Assembly: GCF_001659605.2 (NCBI RefSeq)
Contig: NC_035165.2
Coordinates: 12,768,445-12,832,444, forward strand
Source of the DNA: Manihot esculenta
Taxonomy: Eukaryota > Streptophyta > Magnoliopsida > Malpighiales > Euphorbiaceae
Length of the DNA stretch: 64,000 nucleotides
Direction of reading: 5' to 3'
Shown: in pieces, positions 59,701-64,000 of the stretch
Layout of the letters: each line of letters opens with the position of its first letter
How positions within the stretch are numbered: the stretch's first letter is position 1
Notes under the pieces: model-generated
Databases searched by the model: none
What the model saw: the letters and a program-made list of their open reading frames with translations, nothing else
What the model was told of the DNA's origin: nothing
Translations under genes and position numbers: made by a program

Positions 59701-61632
59701 CATTTTATAAAATATTTGCAATTTTATATTTATAATTTTCTAAAAGAAATATTAAGCTCTCTCTACCTGCTGCTGAAGCAGCAATTTGTGGTCTGCTTGG
59801 AGTATCTGAAAATTTCATGAAATTAGATCAGCAGTATTTGCTGATATTTTTGACATTTCATTTCATTCTCTGACATGCAGCTACAACACTTTCTGTGGTT
59901 ATCCTCCTGAGATAGTGAAGAAAATGCCTAAAAAGGATCTCGCTGAGGAGGTGACTAGTGACTTGTTTTTATAATGTTTTTCATTTTCTTGTGGCATGTA
60001 CTATATTTTATTATATTATTCTGTATCTCTTTTTCTCCCATTATTAGAGGCATTAATTCTTTAATTCCAGTAAAGAGCTGCTTGTTGGCCAGTTGCAAAG
60101 TTGTACATAATGCTTTTAAGTTGTATTTTTATTTTTACTTTTTTTTTTTTCTATCTTGTTTCTTATCAGGTCTGGAGGCTTCAAGCTGCGCTTGGTGAAC
60201 AGACAGAAATTACCAAATATAGCCAGCAGGAGTTTGAAAGACTTCAAAATGTAATATTTCTCTCTATGACTAGTAGTTTCATTTCCTCCTTCCAGTAAAT
60301 GGTTATTGGTTTCATTCATATTAAGGGGACATGTGGTCCGAATCAGTAACTTTTCTGTTATCTGTGTTTTTAATGTTTCCAAGTTGTTGTGTTGCTTTTT
60401 CTGTGATTGACCTCAAACTTCTTCCTTTTTTTTTTTAAGGGTATAAGTTTAAATTGCTAACTATTTGCATCTAGATTAATGGTTAATCTATAAGTTTATT
60501 AATTTTCTGAACAGTCATTCCAATTCAATTCTGAATTTTTATGTAATTTCATTTTTTAAGTGTGATATAATCTATCAGTTTTTTAATTTCTTCCTGAAGA
60601 GTCCCTTTACTGCCAGAAAATCAATTATTTATATTTCAACCAAGATCTCCATCTTTATTGAGCATTAATTAAGTTTTGGCCAGGTTTTACATGTATTTGT
60701 GTTTAGGACGGTGTTAGTGATCTATTAGAATAAGTTGTGATGAACTTTCATGCTATGCTCTCTCTCTCTCTCCCCCTTCTTTTGGTATTTAAAATCATGA
60801 TTGGATCTGTGAATGAGGATAATAGTGTCTTAAAACTTTAAGATATGGCCTATTGCAATTTGCTTCAGATATTCTGTTTTTTCCTCTAAAATGGTCAACC
60901 ATATTGATATCTAATTCTAAATATTGTTTCAATATACTGTTTAGGAAAAGGTATTATGTAGGGTTTGCTTTGAGAGAGATATCAGCGTGGTTCTACTTCC
61001 CTGTAGACATCGTATCCTTTGCAGGTACAGGCATAAACTTGGTTGTTTTACTTAAGGGAGAATTATTGTTTAGTCCCTATGGTATAGAGAAACTCACTAG
61101 TTGGCTATCAGTTTTGAAAAAATGTATTAAAATGTCCTTGATGCTTTTTTAAAAAGTTTATTAGTTAGTCATTCCGTTAGTTTTAGCCGTTAAGTATTAT
61201 AAAAAGTTTAAAATACCTTAATATGGAGGAATTAATTAGTAAATTTTTTAAAAGTCTAATAGACTAATTAATAAGTTTTTCAAAATTATAGGTATTAAAT
61301 AGTAAAATACTTGATAAAAAAATTAACGGAGGGACTAATCAGTAGACTTTTTAAAATGTTCCTACGTTTTAATGCATTTTTCAAAATCGAGACTCCTCAT
61401 ATTATAGGGACTAAGTAGTAATTTTTCCTTTTACTTAGACATGTGGCTTATCATTTTCCTCCCACTTTCTTCTGTCATGCTCTTTTTTTTTTTTGCCCCT
61501 CTCAAAGGCCTAATTCTTCTTTCATGTTTATTATCTTACTAAACATGTTGCAGTGTCTGCTGTGATAAGTGTAAAAAGTGTCCAATTTGTCGCATCTCCG
61601 TCGAGGAGCGGTTGCCTGTGTATGATGTTTAG
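47730..61632 (+). CDS. Transmembrane Fragile-X-F-associated-like protein with C-terminal RING finger (14 exons)
   Basis: The predicted product is a 468-residue multi-pass membrane protein, a putative E3 ubiquitin ligase, closely similar to the Arabidopsis transmembrane Fragile-X-F-associated (TMEM185-like) proteins. Exons: 47730-47848, 51338-51428, 51571-51655, 51789-51873, 53233-53302, 56360-56429, 58581-58626, 58767-59016, 59099-59304, 59435-59509, 59881-59950, 60170-60250, 60945-61024, 61554-61632. All introns are GT-AG, phases agree and no stop intervenes. Hydrophobic segments lie near residues 16-33, 40-52, 78-97, 108-122, 153-172 and 250-310. A helical stretch (about 388-416) precedes a C3HC4 RING: Cys 421, 424, 436, His 438, Cys 442, 445, 452, 455. 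The start could be either of two adjacent ATGs. Membrane location and ligase activity are inferred from the family. Confidence 0.93.
49497..49888. mobile_element. MITE-like inverted-repeat insert in intron 1
   Basis: The left end TAAGAAATTTAGAGTACTAT and the right end, read on the other strand (TAAGAAGTTTAGAGTAGTAT), form imperfect terminal inverted repeats about 390 bp apart. Internal palindromic copies of TTTAGTATTCC and GGAATACTAA lie between. A target-site duplication could not be fixed. Intron 1 (47,849-51,337) otherwise shows no gene. Confidence 0.55.
50918..50983. repeat. Perfect 33-bp tandem duplication in intron 1
   Basis: The 33-bp unit at 50,918-50,950 is repeated exactly at 50,951-50,983. 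Because it is exact, it is probably young or a polymorphic site. Confidence 0.92.
52135..52490. repeat. Long inverted repeat (foldback/MITE) in intron 4
   Basis: The arms of about 160-165 bp begin ACATGGGCTGAATATTGCC and end GGCAATATTCAGCCCATGT and pair along most of their length around a short centre near 52,312. It lies inside intron 4 (51,874-53,232), so the transcript could fold into a long imperfect hairpin. No clear TSD was found. Confidence 0.85.
52563..52982. mobile_element. Tourist-like MITE in intron 4
   Basis: A 420-bp insert with ends GAGGATGTTTAGTTGG and CCAAACAGCCTC (complement GAGGCTGTTTGG) is flanked by TTA on both sides (52,560-52,562 and 52,983-52,985). TIRs of GGNNTGTTTGG type and a TTA target duplication are typical of PIF/Harbinger-derived Tourist MITEs. 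The interior is AT-rich and has no coding capacity. Confidence 0.8.
53303..56359 (+). other. Intron 5: AT-rich, with repeat-like block and homopolymers
   Basis: This is the second-longest intron (3,057 bp). About 54,185-55,090 is AT-rich with an (AT)n run (54,262-54,275) and loosely repeated segments around GAGGGGCTAATGGAC and GGAGGGATAATAAAAC, and looks like an old unidentified transposon. A T run followed by a G run stands at about 55,120-55,145, and an (AAT)n run at about 55,773-55,794. I see no additional exon. Confidence 0.6.
56629..56762. repeat. Imperfect tandem duplication in intron 6
   Basis: Two adjacent copies of a 64-70 bp unit beginning TGAATTGGAGTTAAGT and ending GTGACAAAGTGTTC lie in intron 6. 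They differ by a few substitutions and a short insertion. Confidence 0.85.
57725..57864. mobile_element. Short Tourist-like MITE in intron 6
   Basis: A 140-bp insert with perfect 12-bp inverted ends, TGCTGTGTTTGG and CCAAACACAGCA, is flanked by TAA (57,722-57,724 and 57,865-57,867). It is non-coding, and the short open frames over it are incidental. Confidence 0.82.
61055..61428. mobile_element. Mutator-like MITE in intron 13
   Basis: A 374-bp insert is flanked by the perfect 9-bp duplication TTTTACTTA (61,046-61,054 and 61,429-61,437). Its ends form imperfect inverted repeats sharing TTTAGTCCCTAT on one side and TTAGTCCCTATA on the other strand. A 9-bp TSD points to the Mutator superfamily. 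It sits within the intron between the two RING exons, and splicing signals remain intact. Confidence 0.82.
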
Positions 61633-63029
61633 GCTCTAACTTGTCCAGCCATGCATAGGGAAGGCAAATGGTTTTTAACTGGGAAGTTCTCTTTTTCATG
61701 GTTCGCCAGAACTTCTACGACAATGTTTGTTTGCTCAAATTAACACGACAAAGCATCAGGATATACAGAGGAAGCTATTGTTCTTATGTATCATCACCTC
61801 TTTTTATGTTCGAGAAAGAAATTGTAAATAGTTCTGAGTTTGATTGGTGTATTGTTCTGGTCCTAAATTGTTGTTATTCTGCAGAGATCCACTAGAAAGA
61901 TAAGAGCTGTATATACTGACTGTATAGAAATGACTTCTGAAGTGCATAATTTCAGAGCTTCTTCCTTATGGTGGGTGCAACTATACATTAGTTTAACTCG
62001 GTATCCAATGAAGATTCTCCTTTCTCTCTCTCTTGGTGGGTATTGCTTGGTTTCCATCTCCTGGAAAGGCATGAATTCATCTGAATCTGTATCTTGGTTT
62101 TGTCTTTGTATTTGTTGCCCTCATGTTCTTTATTTGCAGAACAAGGGTTAGGTGTGTTGGTGATGCAAGGGGCAAGCGCAGCCATGGTCTGATTTTGGCC
62201 TGGGAGCTGGCCTGGTTGATCCGAGCCAGAGTTTCATGGATTGAATCAAAATTGAAACTGTTTCTTGGACTGGAATTGAACTGGACAATTTCGGTTTGAT
62301 CCAGTTGGAATTAACATTTTCTTTAAAACACCCTTGACTAATTAGAATCAGTTGAATTCTAGTGTCTGGTTTAGGGTTTTTAGTTCTGGGACTAGAAACC
62401 GGATCATAATTGGTCCATGGCAACAGACTAGAGGAGGGTGTAGGACTGTTCTTTGATTACTACCGCCAAGGTGGGGTCTGGGTAATGAGTCTGGGTAATG
62501 AGTCTGTGCAATGAGTCTATTGAATTGGGTAAGTAATATTCGATTTGAATTGAAAAAATTAATTAAGAAATTGGTTGAGCGGGTGAGGCTTTAGTTAGTT
62601 AATTGGAAAATTTGGTTTGTTTTAATTTTTATTTTTATATTATGTGATCAACTCAGTTTGAAAAAAAATGGATTAATGACTCCGATTCGAAAGTGACTTA
62701 GTTCTGCTGATTATTGAAAATTATTATTACCTTTTATTATTTAATAGGGGTGTGCGGTTTTGGATGGTTTTTTAAGGAATTGAAAGTCGTTCGTTGAATT
62801 TTTTGGAGGTAAAATTAGAATTAAATTTCAGTACAGTTTTGCTACGGTTTTGTGTTTTTTTATTTCGATTTGATTTTAATATTATATTTTATGAATTAAG
62901 CTGTTAGTAGATGCGCTATTTTAATCCTATATGATCCAGATGTTTATCTCTACACATGGTAACGTTTCCATGATGTATGTCACATTGGAGATCGGGCTCA
63001 CTTTTAGCACTATTCTTGGCCATATTAAA
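61633..63029. other. 3' UTR and intergenic spacer downstream of the RING gene
   Basis: The 3' UTR should occupy the first few hundred bases; no clear polyadenylation signal could be chosen. At 62,470-62,520 a GGGTAATGAGTCT unit is repeated about three times. Near 62,747 TAGGGGTGTGCGGTTT resembles the start of a common plant repeat family. I see no gene. Confidence 0.55.
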
Positions 63030-63034
63030 TACCC

Positions 63035-64000
63035 ATGCAGATATGTCATGATTTAAAATTGCAAAGAACTTTAAAATATGAGATGCATAAAACTAGGAAG
63101 GAGTTAGGATATTTTTGTAAACAGTTTGATTATGGGATAAGTCAGGATAAAATTTGTAATGGTCAGTGTTCTAAATCTAAACCTAGAAAATATTATAAGA
63201 AGGATCAGTATTATAAGAAGAGATATATAGCAAGGCCTAATAAAGAAGAATATTATAAAAAGAAAAATCCTATAAAAAATATAGAAGAAAAGCACCAGTA
63301 AATAAAACTCAGAACAAAAAGTCGTTTAAAGATTTAACATGCTATAATTATAATAAAAAAGGTCATACGTCTAAGTTTTATAAGTTTAATAAAAAATTAA
63401 ATGAGTTAGGTTTAGATGAAGAAATAATAAATAAAGTTTAGGAATTATATATAGACTCATAAACTTAGATCTTTCAGAAAATAAGAACCAGATTGATGAG
63501 TTAGGAACTAACTCATCAGAAAATTCAATAAATGTTTTAACTAAAGAAGAGAGTTCATGATTGGAATTAGTAAACAGTATAGAAGATAGTACAACTAAAG
63601 AAAAATTTCTTAAAAAATTAATTAAAAATTTTGATGAATCGGAAGAAGTTAAAAACACCATTCCTAAAATAGAAAAACAGACTTATGATTTAACTAAAAT
63701 ATTAAGTAAAAACAAAAATCCAAAGGAGACAGCATCTATAGAAGATTTGCAAAAGGAAATCAGGATAATAAAAAGTGAAGTAAAAGAATTAAGGAATCAG
63801 CTTCAGAAGGATTCAAAGAAAATAAAATTTTTAGAAGAACAATTAATTTCTGAATCATCTTCAACTAATGAGGAGAATGAGGATGAGGAAGAAGATGATA
63901 AAATAAATCAGTTAGAAAGTGAAGGGATAGATAATAATTTTATATTATTACTACAGGAAATAACTTCTAGAAAATATTTGATAAAATTAACAATTAAATT
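63035..64000 (+). pseudogene. Endogenous caulimovirid remnant, coat-protein-like C-terminal region (partial)
   Basis: This is a decayed insert resembling the coat protein end of plant pararetroviruses (Caulimoviridae). It has a Lys/Tyr-rich basic stretch (about 63,150-63,290), then a zinc-knuckle-like segment (63,340-63,381) in another frame, and then a Lys/Glu-rich region with an acidic run (about 63,840-63,920). Breaks seen: a frame change near 63,290, stops near 63,438, 63,462 and 63,557, and two of the three expected knuckle cysteines read as Tyr codons. It runs off the window end. Genus cannot be assigned. No intact viral gene is present. Confidence 0.62.

Noticed and set aside
62148..62423. 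Minus-strand open frame of 91 codons downstream of the RING gene
   Set aside because: No domain or start context is seen, and the plus strand of the same stretch is low-complexity repeat-like sequence. Chance ORF.

Overview
This window is flowering-plant (eudicot) nuclear DNA. About 44 kb of nested transposable elements is followed by a single-copy gene with many introns, and then by the start of a decayed viral insert. The species cannot be named from sequence alone; a woody eudicot such as a member of Euphorbiaceae would fit, but that is only a guess. Evidence for a plant nucleus: Ty3/Gypsy chromoviruses primed by initiator Met-tRNA, a CACTA (En/Spm) transposon, Tourist-like and Mutator-like MITEs, GT-AG introns, and a gene colinear with the Arabidopsis transmembrane Fragile-X-F-associated RING protein.

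Layout, 1-44,488. The oldest layer is a CACTA transposon. Its decayed transposase is visible at 21,189-22,094 and 39,635-41,230, its second ORF at about 42,115-43,025, and its 3' terminus at 44,488. Its 5' end is outside the window or lost. Two Tekay/Del-like LTR retroelements sit in it on the minus strand. Element B spans 15,305-21,188 and runs on beyond element A. Composite C spans 22,095-39,629 and has the form LTR-internal-LTR-internal-LTR, with one target-site duplication (AATAT) around the whole array. Element B was in turn hit by a solo LTR, S (17,174-19,377, TSD TGGGT), and by element A (plus strand, before position 1 to 15,304). Element A was hit inside gag by element N (minus strand, 1,126-8,333, TSD GTACC). 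The nesting therefore reaches four levels: CACTA > B > A > N.

All these retroelements belong to one related group. They have 2.1-2.5 kb LTRs with TGTAA/TTACA ends, a single-frame gag-pol with two zinc knuckles, an aspartic protease, RT, RNase H and integrase, and a C-terminal chromodomain. Every copy visible here is broken by stops, frameshifts or internal deletions. Their LTRs carry dense clusters of the 13-bp palindrome TTCGGCNGCCGAA on both sides of a TATA box.

Layout, 44,489-64,000. AT-rich spacer holds a SINE-like insert and a 710-bp internally deleted LINE with a 14-bp TSD. From 47,730 to 61,632 runs a 14-exon gene predicted to encode a 468-residue multi-pass membrane protein with a C-terminal C3HC4 RING finger. 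All splice sites obey GT-AG, and the reading frame is open throughout. Its introns host several MITEs. Downstream is AT-rich spacer with small repeats, then from about 63,030 to the window end a frameshifted remnant of a caulimovirid coat-protein-like region. The only gene here likely to be functional is the RING membrane protein.
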